A stretch of 64,000 nucleotides of DNA from assembly GCF_003970795.1 (NCBI RefSeq), contig NZ_RWKW01000093.1, forward strand, positions 1 to 64,000, given 5' to 3'. Both the position numbers and the translations under genes were made by a program. The notes under the pieces are model-generated. The model was not told where the DNA came from. It saw nothing but the letters and a program-made list of their open reading frames with translations, and made no database searches. This DNA comes from Aquibium carbonis. Lineage in GTDB: Bacteria > Pseudomonadota > Alphaproteobacteria > Rhizobiales > Rhizobiaceae. Below, in pieces: positions 1 through 9,527 of the stretch; within the stretch, counting starts at the first letter, position 1, and each line of letters opens with the position of its first letter.

Positions 1-11
1 CGGCACGAGGT

Positions 12-50
12 TGTCACCCATGTCTTAGGTACAAACTGTCACCCATGTCT
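12..50. repeat. Tandem 14-bp repeat at the left edge, possible insertion-sequence end
   Basis: The 14-mer TGTCACCCATGTCT occurs exactly twice, at 12-25 and 37-50, a 25-bp period. Terminal repeats beginning TGTCACC are, from memory, seen at ends of IS481-like elements in rhizobia, and duplicated copies can be transposase-binding sites. No transposase gene is inside the window, so the element would lie to the left. The repeat is directly visible; the IS assignment is inference. Confidence 0.5.
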
Positions 51-72
51 CCGAGTCGTACACGGGAAGAAA

Positions 73-149
73 TGGCGCACCCGGTTGGATTCGAACCAAC
101 GACCTCTGCCTTCGGAGGGCAGCACTCTATCCAGCTGAGCTACGGGTGC
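73..149 (-). tRNA. tRNA-Arg (anticodon CCG)
   Basis: Read on the minus strand from 149, the sequence folds as a complete cloverleaf. The acceptor arm GCACCCG pairs with CGGGTGC. The anticodon stem CTGCC/GGCAG encloses the loop CTCCGAA with anticodon CCG, which reads CGG codons. The T arm contains GGTTCGAATCC. The discriminator base is G and the terminal CCA is encoded (73-75). The 3' end points toward the left edge of the window, where the 14-bp repeats lie. tRNA 3' ends are common integration sites for mobile DNA, but no attachment duplication can be checked here. Confidence 0.97.
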
Positions 150-255
150 GCGCCGCGAGGATCGGATCCCCGCATCGGCCCGGTCCGCCAGGAAGCGGCA
201 CGGGCACTGGCTACATAGCCGAAGCCGCGCGGCGCTTCAACAGCCGATGTCGGTT

Positions 256-1455
256 CTAGCGCACCGTGCGGGTCGTCGGCCCGGCCGGCGCGGCGCGACG
301 CGCCGGGCGATCGCCGAAGCCGAAGGCCAGCCGCAACGGCCAGGGCAGGCGTTCGGCCGCCATCGCGATGGCGAGCGACAGAGCGACCGTGACGAAGACC
401 ACCAGCCCGAGCTTGGTCCAGGCGCCGGCCTCGATCGGCAGCACGTGGTAGAGCGCCCACACGATCACCGTCTGGTGAACGATGTAGAGGGCGAACACCT
501 TGCCGTTCAGCCAGGACAGCGCAGCACTGCGTCGGTCGAGATGGATCGCGGCAAAGCCGACCGCCGTGAGGATCATCGTCCAGGCGAGCGCGAAATCCAG
601 CGCCTTGAACACAGGCGTCTGGTTTTCCCACGAGCCGAGCGATCCAGCCGATCCGGCGGCGGGCACGAAACAGAAGGTGTAGAGCGCAACCGTGAGGACG
701 AGCGCCAGTCCGGCGCTGACCCAGCGGCGGGCCACGACGGTGCCGATGATCTCGGCATGATGGCGCGCGAACAGGAAGCCGAAACCGAACCACGACGCCC
801 AGACCGCGAACCAGGCGCCGTCATTGTAGAGCGCGTTGGTCTGGCGCGGATAGAACGGCGACAGGGCCAGGTTGAGCGCCAGCGGCACCAGAAAGACCAG
901 ATGGACGAAGGGCGAGCGGACGACCGCGACGAACAGGCGGGAAACCGGCGCCCCGCGCCCCGACTGCAGGAACCGGAAGATCGGGTACAGCCCGACCGCC
1001 ATGACCAGCAGATAGGCGACGAACCACATGTGCGCCCAGGTGATGTTGCCGGCGGGATATTTGCCCTCGGTGAAGTAACGCTCGATCCAGAAGGTCCAGA
1101 GCGAGCCGCGATAGCCCTCCTCCATGACGCGTTCGAGCCAGACCTGCGGCACCACGACCACCGCCATGGCGAACAGGAGCGGCACAAGCAGGCGCACGGT
1201 GCGGTCGCGCAGGAAAGCCCGGCCGGGCGAGGAGCGGAATGCGAACCACGTGCCCATGCCCGAGACGAAGAAAAGCAGCGCCAGCCGCCAGGCGCGCGGG
1301 AAGTCCATCGCCCAGGACAGGGCCTGGCTGGTCTGGGCGCTCTTCACCAGCCAGGACATGTCCGGAAAGAAGGCGACCGAGCAGTGGTAGAGGATGAGAA
1401 GGCCGAAGGCGAGAACCCGGAGCCAATCGACATAGTGGAGCCTGCCAGTCGTCAC
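256..1455 (-). CDS. Acyltransferase-3 family membrane protein (OpgC-like)
   Basis: A 399-residue polytopic membrane protein. The N-terminus (YVDWLRVLAFGLLILYH) is the typical first helix of acyltransferase family 3, with Asp-9/Trp-10 and His-23, and about ten hydrophobic segments follow. Such proteins transfer acyl groups, often acetyl or succinyl, onto periplasmic glucans, exopolysaccharides or lipids. The short 'YVDWLR' opening and length resemble OpgC-type glucan succinyltransferases, but the substrate cannot be read from sequence. The start is a GTG at 1455, because no in-frame ATG lies close upstream. The gene stands alone, with about 160 bp separating it from the antiporter gene that precedes it on the same strand. 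Confidence 0.8.
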   Translation of the reverse strand: MTTGRLHYVDWLRVLAFGLLILYHCSVAFFPDMSWLVKSAQTSQALSWAMDFPRAWRLALLFFVSGMGTWFAFRSSPGRAFLRDRTVRLLVPLLFAMAVVVVPQVWLERVMEEGYRGSLWTFWIERYFTEGKYPAGNITWAHMWFVAYLLVMAVGLYPIFRFLQSGRGAPVSRLFVAVVRSPFVHLVFLVPLALNLALSPFYPRQTNALYNDGAWFAVWASWFGFGFLFARHHAEIIGTVVARRWVSAGLALVLTVALYTFCFVPAAGSAGSLGSWENQTPVFKALDFALAWTMILTAVGFAAIHLDRRSAALSWLNGKVFALYIVHQTVIVWALYHVLPIEAGAWTKLGLVVFVTVALSLAIAMAAERLPWPLRLAFGFGDRPARRAAPAGPTTRTVR

Positions 1456-1619
1456 GACATTCCATTCCGTTCAATGCCGCGAAGCGGCGTCTGCGCGAAG
1501 ATGTCTAGCAGCACAACCTTAACGACCCTGCCGCCGGTCGCGAAAAGTCTTATGAATTCTTAGTGGGTGGTGAAACCGGCCGAGCGCCGCGCCGGACCGG
1601 GCTAGGCCGCTTCGGCCGG

Positions 1620-3443
1620 TCAGCCGCCTGCTTCCGGCGAGGACGGTGCCGCGCCGGGGTTCATCACTTGACCGGGTTGCCTCGGCTGGGCCAGCGGCGC
1701 GGGCGTCGGAGCATTTCCTTTCAACAGCCCGGTTCCGGCGTAGAGGCCGCCGGTGAGCTGCATCTCGAGCCGCTCGGAATCGCGGCGGCGGACGTCCTGC
1801 ATGATCTCGTTCGCCTCGGTTTCGTCCAGACCGAGCGTCTTCAACGTCGCCTCGCCGAACACGAAGGCGGATTCGAGCATTTCGCGGATCTGGAAGTCGA
1901 CGCCGGCGTGGATCAGGTCGAGCGCGGCGCCGCGATCCCAGGCGCGGGCCAGAACCGGAACGAGCGGAAACTCCGCCTTCAGGTGCTCGACGATCCGCAC
2001 GGTGGTCTCGGCCTTGTCGACGCAGACGAGCACGGCGCGCGCGCGGCCCGCGCCGGCGGCGTGAAGGATGTCCAGCCTGGCGCCGTCGCCATAATAGACC
2101 TTGAAACCGAAGGTGGCGGCGACCTTGATCATCTCGACGTCGTTGTCGATGATCGACACGTCGATGCCCTTCAGAAGCAGCGGCTGGCTGGCGACCTGGC
2201 CGAAGCGGCCAAAGCCGATGACGAGCACGCTGCCGTCGAGCCCGTCGACCATGTCGACGCCGTTCATGTCGGGCGTCGGTCGCGGCATGAGGCCGCGCAG
2301 GCCCAGGATCGCCAGTGGGGTCAGCACCATCGAGATGATGACGATCGCGGTCAGCACGGCATTGGTCTCGCCGTCGATCAGGCCGACGCCGGCCGCCGCC
2401 GAATAGAGCACGAAGGCGAACTCGCCACCCTGCGCCATCACGACGGCCCGCTCCAGCGCCTGGCCATGGCCGTGGCGCAAAAGCCGGGCGACAGCATAGA
2501 TGCCGGCCGCCTTGACGATCATGTAGACCACGACCGACAGCGCCACGATGACCCAGTTGGCGGCGACGACCGACAGGTCGAGCGACATGCCGACGGCGAG
2601 GAAGAACAGGCCGAGCAGGATGCCGCGGAACGGCTCGACGTCGGCTTCCAGCTGGTGACGGAAGCTCGATTCGGACAGGAGCACGCCGGCCAGGAACGCA
2701 CCCATGGCCATCGACAGGCCGCCGAGCTGCATGGCGAGCGCGGAGCCGAGCACGACTAGGAGGGCCGCTGCCGTCATCACTTCACGGGCATGTGCGTCGG
2801 CCAGGATCCGGAACATCGGGTTGAGCAGCCAGCGCCCGGCGACGAGCAGGCCGACGATGGCGCCGACGCCGATGCCGACGTCGATCAGGCGCGACGAGAG
2901 GGTGGCTTCCTCGCCGCCTGGCGCCATGAAGGCGATCAGCGCCAGAAGCGGAACGATCATCAGGTCCTCGAACAGGAGGATCGAGACCATCCGCTGGCCG
3001 GGCTGGGTCGCGATGTCGCCCCGTTCCTCGAGCAGTTGCATGACGATCGCCGTCGAGGTGAGCACGAAGCCGGCCCCGGCGACGAAGGCGACGACGGGCG
3101 GCAGGCCGAGCGCCATGCCGACGCCGGTCAGAAGCGCCGCGCAGAGCGCGACCTGGAGCAGGCCCAGGCCGAAGATCTCCTGGCGCAGGCCCCAGAGCCG
3201 GGAAGGCCGCATTTCGAGGCCGATGATGAAGAGAAACATCACGACACCCAGTTCGGCGATGTGGAGGATCGCCTCGGGATCGTCGAAGAGGCCGAAGCCG
3301 AAGGGGCCGATGATCAGTCCGGCCGCGAGATAGCCGAGGATGGAGCCGAGGCCGAGCCGCTTGAAGATCGGCACCGCCACGACACCGGCCGCCAGCAGGA
3401 CCACAACCTGGACCAGTTCGTTGCCGCCCGCCTCGCCAGCCAT
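1620..3443 (-). CDS. KefB/KefC-type monovalent cation:proton antiporter
   Basis: This protein of about 607 residues belongs to the CPA2 family. Its N-terminal two thirds form a Na+/H+-exchanger domain with roughly 12 membrane helices, beginning MAGEAGGNELVQ. A cytoplasmic TrkA-N (RCK/KTN) domain follows, with the Rossmann motif VLVIGFGRFGQ and a downstream acidic NAD-binding strand end (DVSIIDND). The C-terminal tail is proline-rich and low complexity. It exports K+ (or Na+) in exchange for protons, gated by nucleotide or thiol adducts in KefB/C. Reading further upstream in frame would overlap the neighbouring amidase gene with compositionally implausible protein, so the ATG at 3443 is chosen. 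No KefF/KefG ancillary gene is adjacent. Confidence 0.9.
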   Translation of the reverse strand: MAGEAGGNELVQVVVLLAAGVVAVPIFKRLGLGSILGYLAAGLIIGPFGFGLFDDPEAILHIAELGVVMFLFIIGLEMRPSRLWGLRQEIFGLGLLQVALCAALLTGVGMALGLPPVVAFVAGAGFVLTSTAIVMQLLEERGDIATQPGQRMVSILLFEDLMIVPLLALIAFMAPGGEEATLSSRLIDVGIGVGAIVGLLVAGRWLLNPMFRILADAHAREVMTAAALLVVLGSALAMQLGGLSMAMGAFLAGVLLSESSFRHQLEADVEPFRGILLGLFFLAVGMSLDLSVVAANWVIVALSVVVYMIVKAAGIYAVARLLRHGHGQALERAVVMAQGGEFAFVLYSAAAGVGLIDGETNAVLTAIVIISMVLTPLAILGLRGLMPRPTPDMNGVDMVDGLDGSVLVIGFGRFGQVASQPLLLKGIDVSIIDNDVEMIKVAATFGFKVYYGDGARLDILHAAGAGRARAVLVCVDKAETTVRIVEHLKAEFPLVPVLARAWDRGAALDLIHAGVDFQIREMLESAFVFGEATLKTLGLDETEANEIMQDVRRRDSERLEMQLTGGLYAGTGLLKGNAPTPAPLAQPRQPGQVMNPGAAPSSPEAGG

Positions 3444-3534
3444 GCCGCCGGATCCCGTTACGCCGAAGCCTCGATACAGCACAGTTGCGCCGCCGGTGGT
3501 AGCATCCTGCCGCATGGCAGGCATCACGAAGCGG

Positions 3535-4404
3535 TCAACCGCCGTCGGTCGTCGCCAGCGCTGAATAGAGTTCGGGCCGACGGTCGCGGAACAGGCCCCA
3601 GGCCGCGCGCTGGCGGGCGAGTGCGGCGCGGTCGAAACGAGCGGTGAGGACCGCCTCGCCATCCCGCCCGGCCTCGGCGACAAGCTCGCCGGACGCGCCC
3701 GCGATGAAGGAGGAGCCGTAGTAGGTCTGGACACGCCCGCCGACGATCTCGACGCCGATCCGGTTGGCGGCGGCCACCGGCATCAGGTTGGCGCCGGCAT
3801 GGCCGCGCATGGTGATGCGCCAGTGCTCCATGGAATCGAAATCCGGCCGGCCGGGCTCGGAGCCGATGGCGGTCGGATAGAGCAGCATCTCGGCGCCCAT
3901 CAGCGCCATGGCCCGTGCGGCCTCGGGAAACCACTGGTCCCAGCAGATGCCGACGCCGATGGCGCCGAAGCGGGTCTGCCAGACCCTGAATCCGGTGTCG
4001 CCGGGGGTGAAATAGTACTTCTCCTCGTAGCCCGGCCCGTCTGGAATGTGCGACTTCCGGTAGACGCCGAGCACCGAACCGGTGTCGTCGACCATGGCGA
4101 CGGCGTTGAAATAGGCCTGGTTGCGGCGCTCGAAGAAGGAAACGGGGATCACGATGCCCAGTTCGCGCGCCAGGGCCGAGAAGGCCGCGATCGTCGCATG
4201 CCCCTCCGATGGCCGGGCCCGGGCGAAGTGGCTCGGGTCTTCCTCCTGGCAGAAATAGAGCCCTTCGAAGAGTTCCTGCACGAGCACGACGTTTGCGCCG
4301 CGCCCCGCCGCGTCGCGCACCAGTCTGGAAGCGGTCGCGAGGTTTTGCGCCACGTCGTCGGTGCAGGCGAACTGGACGACGCCGAGCGTGACGGTGTTGC
4401 TCAC
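3535..4404 (-). CDS. aguB: Carbon-nitrogen hydrolase, N-carbamoylputrescine amidase-like
   Basis: A nitrilase-superfamily enzyme of 289 residues with the Glu-Lys-Cys triad visible: Glu-44 in VQELFEG, Lys-117 in YRKSHIPD and Cys-154 in GICWDQWFPE. The EKYYFTPGD and CWDQWFPEAAR stretches are characteristic of N-carbamoylputrescine amidase, which hydrolyses N-carbamoylputrescine to putrescine, CO2 and ammonia. The start is a GTG at 4404, preceded by a GGAAGG-type ribosome site; its GTGA overlaps the stop codon of the upstream histone-deacetylase-like gene. The two are therefore co-transcribed and probably translationally coupled, which supports a polyamine role. No agmatine deiminase (aguA) is present in the window. 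Confidence 0.85.
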   Translation of the reverse strand: MSNTVTLGVVQFACTDDVAQNLATASRLVRDAAGRGANVVLVQELFEGLYFCQEEDPSHFARARPSEGHATIAAFSALARELGIVIPVSFFERRNQAYFNAVAMVDDTGSVLGVYRKSHIPDGPGYEEKYYFTPGDTGFRVWQTRFGAIGVGICWDQWFPEAARAMALMGAEMLLYPTAIGSEPGRPDFDSMEHWRITMRGHAGANLMPVAAANRIGVEIVGGRVQTYYGSSFIAGASGELVAEAGRDGEAVLTARFDRAALARQRAAWGLFRDRRPELYSALATTDGG

Positions 4405-5438
4405 GTGTTGCCTTCCTCGAAGCCCGTCAGAACGCCGACGGCGTTGACGCCGATCTCCTCGACGGCGTAGCCGCCTTCCATGACGAAGAGGGTCGGCAGG
4501 CCCAGCGCCTCGATGCGGCGGCCGATCTTGGGGTAGTCCTCGGTGACGAGCTTGAACTTCGAGATCGGATCGCGCTCGAACGTGTCGACGCCGAGCGAAA
4601 CGACGACGACGTCCGGCCCATAGGCGACCAGTTTCAGGCAGGCATCGACGAGGGCCGCGCCCCAGCCGTCCCAATCCGTGCCCCAGGGCAGCGGATAGTT
4701 GTGGTTGAAGCCTTCGCCCTCCCCTTCGCCGCGTTCGTCGGCATGGCCGAGGAAATAGGGGTACTCCACCTTCGGGTCGCCGTGCAGGTTCAGCACCTGG
4801 ACATCGCCGCGTCCGTAGAAGATTTCCTGCGTGCCGTTGCCGTGGTGATAGTCGACGTCGAGGATCGAGACCTTGCCGGCCCCGTGGTCGAGCAGCCATT
4901 GCGCAGCGATCGAGGCGTTGTTCAGGTAGCAATATCCCCCCATGAAGGCGCGGCCGGCGTGGTGGCCTGGCGGCCGGCAGAGCGCGAAGGCGGCACGCTC
5001 GCCCCCGGAGACCAGGCTGGCGGCCGTCAGCGCCACGTCGTGCGACGACCTGATGGCATCCCAGGTTCCCTCGACGAAGCCCGCGCCCGCGTCGAACGAA
5101 TAATAGCCGAGCTGCGCCTCGATGGCGTCGGGCACGACGTCCCCGCGCAGGCCACGCGTCGGCCAGGTGTAGGGCAGCGCCGTGCCGTCGAAGCCGGCCG
5201 CCGTCCAGCGTTCCCAGACCGTCGGCATGAAGTCGACATAGGCAGGGTCATGGACGCGGCGGGCGGTGTCGAGGTCGAACGCGTCCGGCGGCAGGATGGG
5301 CCCGAGGCCGACCTCTTCGGCCCGCGCCCGGATGAACTCGGCCCGCGACGGCATTTCGAAGGCCGGCATGATCTTGCCCGTCATCAACTCGACATTGCCG
5401 GCATGACCCGCGTGCCGGGGCGAAAAGATGGTCTTCAT
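4401..5438 (-). CDS. Histone-deacetylase-superfamily amidohydrolase, probably acetylpolyamine amidohydrolase
   Basis: A protein of 345 residues with the zinc-site signatures of the arginase/deacetylase fold: RPPGHH at 155-160 and DVDYHHGNGTQ at 194-204, followed by the VSLGVDTFERDP segment carrying another metal-ligand Asp. Bacterial members with the HAGHAGNVELMTGKIMPAFE-type N-terminus act on acetylated polyamines such as acetylputrescine. The gene overlaps the downstream carbamoylputrescine-amidase gene by four bases, so both probably feed a common free-diamine pool. A 260-bp gap separates it from the divergent amidohydrolase gene and must hold both promoters. The substrate is inferred from family and neighbour. 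Confidence 0.83.
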   Translation of the reverse strand: MKTIFSPRHAGHAGNVELMTGKIMPAFEMPSRAEFIRARAEEVGLGPILPPDAFDLDTARRVHDPAYVDFMPTVWERWTAAGFDGTALPYTWPTRGLRGDVVPDAIEAQLGYYSFDAGAGFVEGTWDAIRSSHDVALTAASLVSGGERAAFALCRPPGHHAGRAFMGGYCYLNNASIAAQWLLDHGAGKVSILDVDYHHGNGTQEIFYGRGDVQVLNLHGDPKVEYPYFLGHADERGEGEGEGFNHNYPLPWGTDWDGWGAALVDACLKLVAYGPDVVVVSLGVDTFERDPISKFKLVTEDYPKIGRRIEALGLPTLFVMEGGYAVEEIGVNAVGVLTGFEEGNT

Positions 5439-5697
5439 GCTGTCCCCACTGGTCGATCGTCACTGCGGCAAAACCCTAATCAGACTTGTGCGGCTTCGCC
5501 AACGTCGCGCCCGCCGGCACCCTTCTCCGCATCCGCTTTTCGCGTGGAAAACGGTCAGACTGCGTCGCGAGGCGCGGCAGCCACGATCCCGCGCGTCCCC
5601 TCATGGACGACTGGGCCAAAGCGCCCCGGCGGGCTGGCATGGCGCCGAGGCGGGAGTCGGTGCTAGCCTTTCCCAGAAACCGGGGAACGATCACACC

Positions 5698-7365
5698 ATG
5701 CCAAGTCCCGCCGATCTCATCGTCACCAACGCCCGTGTCCTGACCATGGACGACGACACCCCTCGCGCGGAAGCGCTGGTGGTGTCGAACGGCGAAATCG
5801 CCTTCGTCGGCGCGGCCTCGGAGGCGGCGAAATGGGCCGGACCGGAAACCACCATCATCGACGCCAGGGGCGCCTCGGTTCTGCCAGGCTTCATCGAAAG
5901 CCACGTTCACCTGTTCATGGGCGCGGCCGAACTCGTTCACCTGCAGCTCTTCGGCGTGCACGGCTTCGATGCGCTGAGCCACAAGCTCAAGGCCTATGCG
6001 GAGCAGCGGCCGAACGACAAGGTGCTATTCGGGCAGGCTTGCGACTACACGGTGCTCGGTGGCGGCGAGACGCTGACGCGGCATCACCTCGACCGGATCA
6101 TCGCCGACCGCCCGGTCGCTCTGGTGGCGCCAGACCACCATACGATGTGGGCGAACACGAAGGCACTGGAACTGGCCGGCATCCTCAACGGAAAGGCCTG
6201 CAACCCCGGCAACGAGGTCGTCATGGGGACAGACGGGCTCGCCACGGGCGAGCTGCGCGAATCCGAGGCGATGACGCCTGTGGTGCACCTGGCCGGCGAA
6301 AGCCGGGTGCGGCTCGGCATCCAGACCGGCGGCGAGCCCGACCGCAAGCCGACGCCGCAGGAGTGGGAGGCCGACAAGGCGATCATGTGCCGCGGCCTGG
6401 AATATGCGGCCAGCCATGGCATCACCTCGTTCCACAACATGGACGGCAATCTCTACCAGCTCGAGATCCTGGCGGAGATCGAAAAGGAAGGCAGGCTGCT
6501 CTGTCGCGGACAGGTCCCGTTCCACTTCAAGAAGCCGATGACGCTCGCCGACCTGGAGAAAGCCTCAGGGATGGCTAGGGACTACTGCTCCGAATGGGTG
6601 TCGTCCGGCATGGTCAAGGTCTTCATGGACGGCGTGCTGGATTCGGGCACCGCGCACATGATCGAGCCCTATGCCGACATGCCGGGATGGCGCGGCGAAC
6701 CTTATTTCTCGGATGCCGAGTTCGCCGATCTCGCCACCGAGATCGACGGGCGCGGGCTGCAGATCGCGGTGCATGCGATTGGCGACGCGGCCGTGCGCAC
6801 GGTGCTCGACGGGTATGCTGCGGCGCGCGAGGCGAATGGTCCCCGTGACAGCCGCCACCGGATCGAGCACATCGAGGTGACGACCGACGCCGACATGCCG
6901 CGCTTTGCCGATCTCGGCGTCATCGCCTCGATGCAGCCGCCGCATCCGCCCGGATCCATGGGCCTGCCGCTCGAGCCGACGGTCTCGAAGATCGGCCGCG
7001 ACCGCTGGCGGCTGGCCTATGCCTGGCGCACCATCAAGGAGACCGGCGCCCATGTCGTCTTTGCCTCCGACTGGCCGGTGTCGCCGATCGACCCGATTGC
7101 GGGCATCCAGGCTGCCGTGCTGCGCAAACGATGGGCAGACGACCTGCCCGACCATGCCTTCAGCCTGCACGAGGCGATCGCCGCCTACACCGTCGAGGGC
7201 GCCTATGCCGAATTCATGGAGCACCGGAAGGGACGCATCAAGGCGGGTTACCTCGCCGACATCGTGGTGCTGTCCAGCGATATCGAAGCGGTCGCGCCCG
7301 AAGCGCTGCACGAGGTGCGGCCGGTCACCACCATCTGCGGGGGAAGGATCACCTACCAGGCCTGA
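5698..7365 (+). CDS. YtcJ-type amidohydrolase (amidohydrolase 3 family)
   Basis: A 555-residue metal-dependent hydrolase of the amidohydrolase-3/YtcJ group. The beta-sandwich start (DLIVTNARVLTMDDD), the metal motif ESHVHLF (His-69 and His-71), the later RIEHIEV histidine and FASDWPVSPIDP near the C-terminus are all present. Members hydrolyse N-formyl, N-acyl or carbamoyl groups; the physiological substrate is usually unknown. The ATG at 5698 starts the conserved domain; upstream in-frame sequence is low-quality and runs through the promoter region. It lies between the polyamine hydrolases and the Pot-type importer, suggesting it acts on an imported nitrogen compound. Confidence 0.85.
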   Translation: MPSPADLIVTNARVLTMDDDTPRAEALVVSNGEIAFVGAASEAAKWAGPETTIIDARGASVLPGFIESHVHLFMGAAELVHLQLFGVHGFDALSHKLKAYAEQRPNDKVLFGQACDYTVLGGGETLTRHHLDRIIADRPVALVAPDHHTMWANTKALELAGILNGKACNPGNEVVMGTDGLATGELRESEAMTPVVHLAGESRVRLGIQTGGEPDRKPTPQEWEADKAIMCRGLEYAASHGITSFHNMDGNLYQLEILAEIEKEGRLLCRGQVPFHFKKPMTLADLEKASGMARDYCSEWVSSGMVKVFMDGVLDSGTAHMIEPYADMPGWRGEPYFSDAEFADLATEIDGRGLQIAVHAIGDAAVRTVLDGYAAAREANGPRDSRHRIEHIEVTTDADMPRFADLGVIASMQPPHPPGSMGLPLEPTVSKIGRDRWRLAYAWRTIKETGAHVVFASDWPVSPIDPIAGIQAAVLRKRWADDLPDHAFSLHEAIAAYTVEGAYAEFMEHRKGRIKAGYLADIVVLSSDIEAVAPEALHEVRPVTTICGGRITYQA

Positions 7366-7507
7366 AGCTGGCATGGTCGTTGCGTGGTGACCACCGTCGT
7401 CTGCGCCGAAGGCTTGGTTGCCAAGCGCGATGCCATGTGGTGACATTGGCCGCAAGAACAACCATCCGCGGCCAACGGCGGAGACGGGTTCGCGAGAGGG
7501 GTGCATT

Positions 7508-8602
7508 TTGCCGGAAAAACCGGACCAGATCGCCATCGACGTCAGGCATGTGACGAAGGTCTTCGGCTTCGGCCCCGACAAGGTTCACGCCCTCAAGGAC
7601 GTTTCCGTCGCGATACGGGAAAACGAGTTTTTCACGCTTCTGGGTCCGTCCGGCTGCGGCAAGACCACACTTCTGCGGCTGATCGCCGGTTTCGATTTCC
7701 CGACAGACGGCGAAATCCTCCTGCACGGTCAGGACATCGCGCCGCTGCCGCCTTACAAGCGGCCCGTCAACACCGTGTTCCAGAGCTACGCGCTGTTCCC
7801 GCATCTGACGGTCGCGCAGAACATTGCGTTCGGCCTCGAGATGCTCGGCCGTCCAAGGGCCGAAATCGATGCGCGCGTCAGTCAGATGCTCACGCTCGTG
7901 CGGATGGAAGAGTTGCGCAACCGGTCGACCGCCCAGATCTCGGGGGGCCAGCAACAGCGCGTCGCACTGGCCCGGGCGCTGGCGCCGCAGCCCAAGGTTC
8001 TGCTCCTCGACGAGCCGCTCTCGGCGCTCGACTTCAAGCTGCGCAAGGAGATGCAGATCGAGCTCAAGCGCCTCCAGCACGAGACCGGCATCACCTTCAT
8101 CTTCGTCACCCACGACCAGGAGGAAGCGCTCACCATGTCGGACCGTATCGCGGTCATGTCGGCGGGCAACATCCTGCAGGTCGGTTCACCGAAGGACATC
8201 TACGATCGTCCGGCAGTGCGCTTCGTGGCCGACTTCATCGGTGAAACCAACTTTCTCGAGGCCGCCATGGTGTCGTCGACCAAGGACCGGGCCAGCGTGC
8301 GGCTCGGCTCCGGGGCCGTCATCGACGCATCGGTGCCAAAGGGCTTTTCGCCGTCCGGAAAGGTCACCGTGGTGATCAGGCCCGAGCATGCGCGGCTGGC
8401 GGACGACGGCGGCGAACTCTCGGGCAGGCTGGCGAACATCGTCTATTTCGGGACCGACACACATTTCCACGTCGATCTCGACGGTGGCGGCAGCTTCATC
8501 GTTCGCCAGCAGAACACCCGGGACGAGAGCAGGCGCGCGCAGGAGGGCGACAAGGTGTCGATCGTGGTCGGCACAGGCGCCGCCCAGGTTCTGAGGGACT
8601 GA
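7508..8602 (+). CDS. potA: Spermidine/putrescine-type ABC transporter ATP-binding protein
   Basis: The cytoplasmic ATPase of the importer encoded by this gene and the next three, 364 residues long. The Walker A motif GPSGCGKTT is at about 46-54, the signature [14 protein letters not shown] is followed by Walker [13 protein letters not shown], and a C-terminal TOBE domain (residues ~280-360) regulates activity in PotA-like proteins. The start chosen is a TTG at 7508, seven bases after AGAGGGG; an in-frame ATG at 7418 would add 30 residues that do not look conserved. The stop is only 4 bases before the permease gene. The polyamine specificity is inferred from family resemblance and the nearby polyamine hydrolases. 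Confidence 0.88.
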   Translation: MPEKPDQIAIDVRHVTKVFGFGPDKVHALKDVSVAIRENEFFTLLGPSGCGKTTLLRLIAGFDFPTDGEILLHGQDIAPLPPYKRPVNTVFQSYALFPHLTVAQNIAFGLEMLGRPRAEIDARVSQMLTLVRMEELRNRSTAQISGGQQQRVALARALAPQPKVLLLDEPLSALDFKLRKEMQIELKRLQHETGITFIFVTHDQEEALTMSDRIAVMSAGNILQVGSPKDIYDRPAVRFVADFIGETNFLEAAMVSSTKDRASVRLGSGAVIDASVPKGFSPSGKVTVVIRPEHARLADDGGELSGRLANIVYFGTDTHFHVDLDGGGSFIVRQQNTRDESRRAQEGDKVSIVVGTGAAQVLRD

Positions 8603-8606
8603 CGGC

Positions 8607-9527
8607 ATGGCGAGCGCCGCAGAAACCGCCCGCAAGGCCGAACGCGACGACATCCGCAAACGCTGGCTACTTTCCGCTCCCGCGCTCCTGATCATCTTCT
8701 TCGCCGCCGCAGGGCCGCTCGGAATCGTGATCGTCTACTCGTTCCTCGAACCCGGTTCCTACGGAGACGTGCGCTGGAGCTTCTCGACCGACGCCTGGGT
8801 GAGCGTCGTCCTGCAACGCGACATCTTCGACGAGACGCTGTCCATCGCCGACGCGCATGTCGCGATCTTCTGGCGATCGGTGACGCTGTCGCTGGCCACC
8901 ACCGTATTCGCCTTCATCTTCGGCTTCCCGACGGCCTACTTCATCGCCACGCGCCCGGAGCGCACGCGCGCGCTGTGGCTGTTCCTGATCACGATCCCGT
9001 TCTGGACCAACCTCCTGATCCGCACTTTCGCGATCCAGGAGGTGATCCGCAACGAGGGCCTGTTCAACATCGTGCTCCTGAAGCTCGGGCTGATCTCGAC
9101 CCCGATCCAGATCATCTACACCGACACCGCCATCATGATCGGCATGATCTACGTCTATCTGCCGCTGATGGTGCTGCCGCTCTACGCCTCCATGGAAAAA
9201 CTCGACTTCCGGCTGGTCGAGGCGGGCTACGACCTCTACGCGACGCGTTTCCAGGTTCTTCGGCGCATCATCCTGCCGATGGTGAAGCCCGGCATCGTCG
9301 CCGGCTCGATCCTGGTGTTCATCCCCTCGCTCGGCGCCTATGTGACGCCGCGGATCCTGGGTGGCGGACGCAACCTGATGCTGGGCAACCTCATCGAGTT
9401 GCAGTTCGGCCAGGGTCGGAACTGGCCTCTCGGCGCCTCGCTGTCGATCACGCTTCTGATCATCGTGCTGGCGGCTCTGCTGATCTACATCCGCTATGCC
9501 GGCACCGGGGCGCGCAATCATGGCTAG
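8607..9527 (+). CDS. potB: Spermidine/putrescine-type ABC transporter permease (PotB-like)
   Basis: An inner-membrane permease of 306 residues with about six helices. The EAA loop (EAGYDLYATRFQVLRR) is near residues 211-226 and contacts the ATPase. An extended periplasmic loop after the first helix (GSYGDVRWSFSTD and onward) matches PotB/PotH-type proteins. Its last eight bases overlap the start of the second permease gene, so the two subunits are translationally coupled and probably made in equal amounts. Confidence 0.88.
   Translation: MASAAETARKAERDDIRKRWLLSAPALLIIFFAAAGPLGIVIVYSFLEPGSYGDVRWSFSTDAWVSVVLQRDIFDETLSIADAHVAIFWRSVTLSLATTVFAFIFGFPTAYFIATRPERTRALWLFLITIPFWTNLLIRTFAIQEVIRNEGLFNIVLLKLGLISTPIQIIYTDTAIMIGMIYVYLPLMVLPLYASMEKLDFRLVEAGYDLYATRFQVLRRIILPMVKPGIVAGSILVFIPSLGAYVTPRILGGGRNLMLGNLIELQFGQGRNWPLGASLSITLLIIVLAALLIYIRYAGTGARNHG

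Noticed and set aside
247-1563. A 438-codon frame on the plus strand across the acyltransferase gene
   Set aside because: It is the reverse of a clear membrane-protein gene, Arg/Glu/Gln-rich with no domain, as expected from a high-GC antisense frame.
1605-1617. GGCCG-CTT-CGGCC hairpin near the antiporter stop
   Set aside because: Only a five-base stem with no T run; such hairpins are common by chance at this GC content.
3444-3734. N-terminal extension of the antiporter to 3734
   Set aside because: The extension overlaps the amidase gene and is rich in Pro/Arg/Ser without conserved sequence; the ATG at 3443 starts the transport domain.
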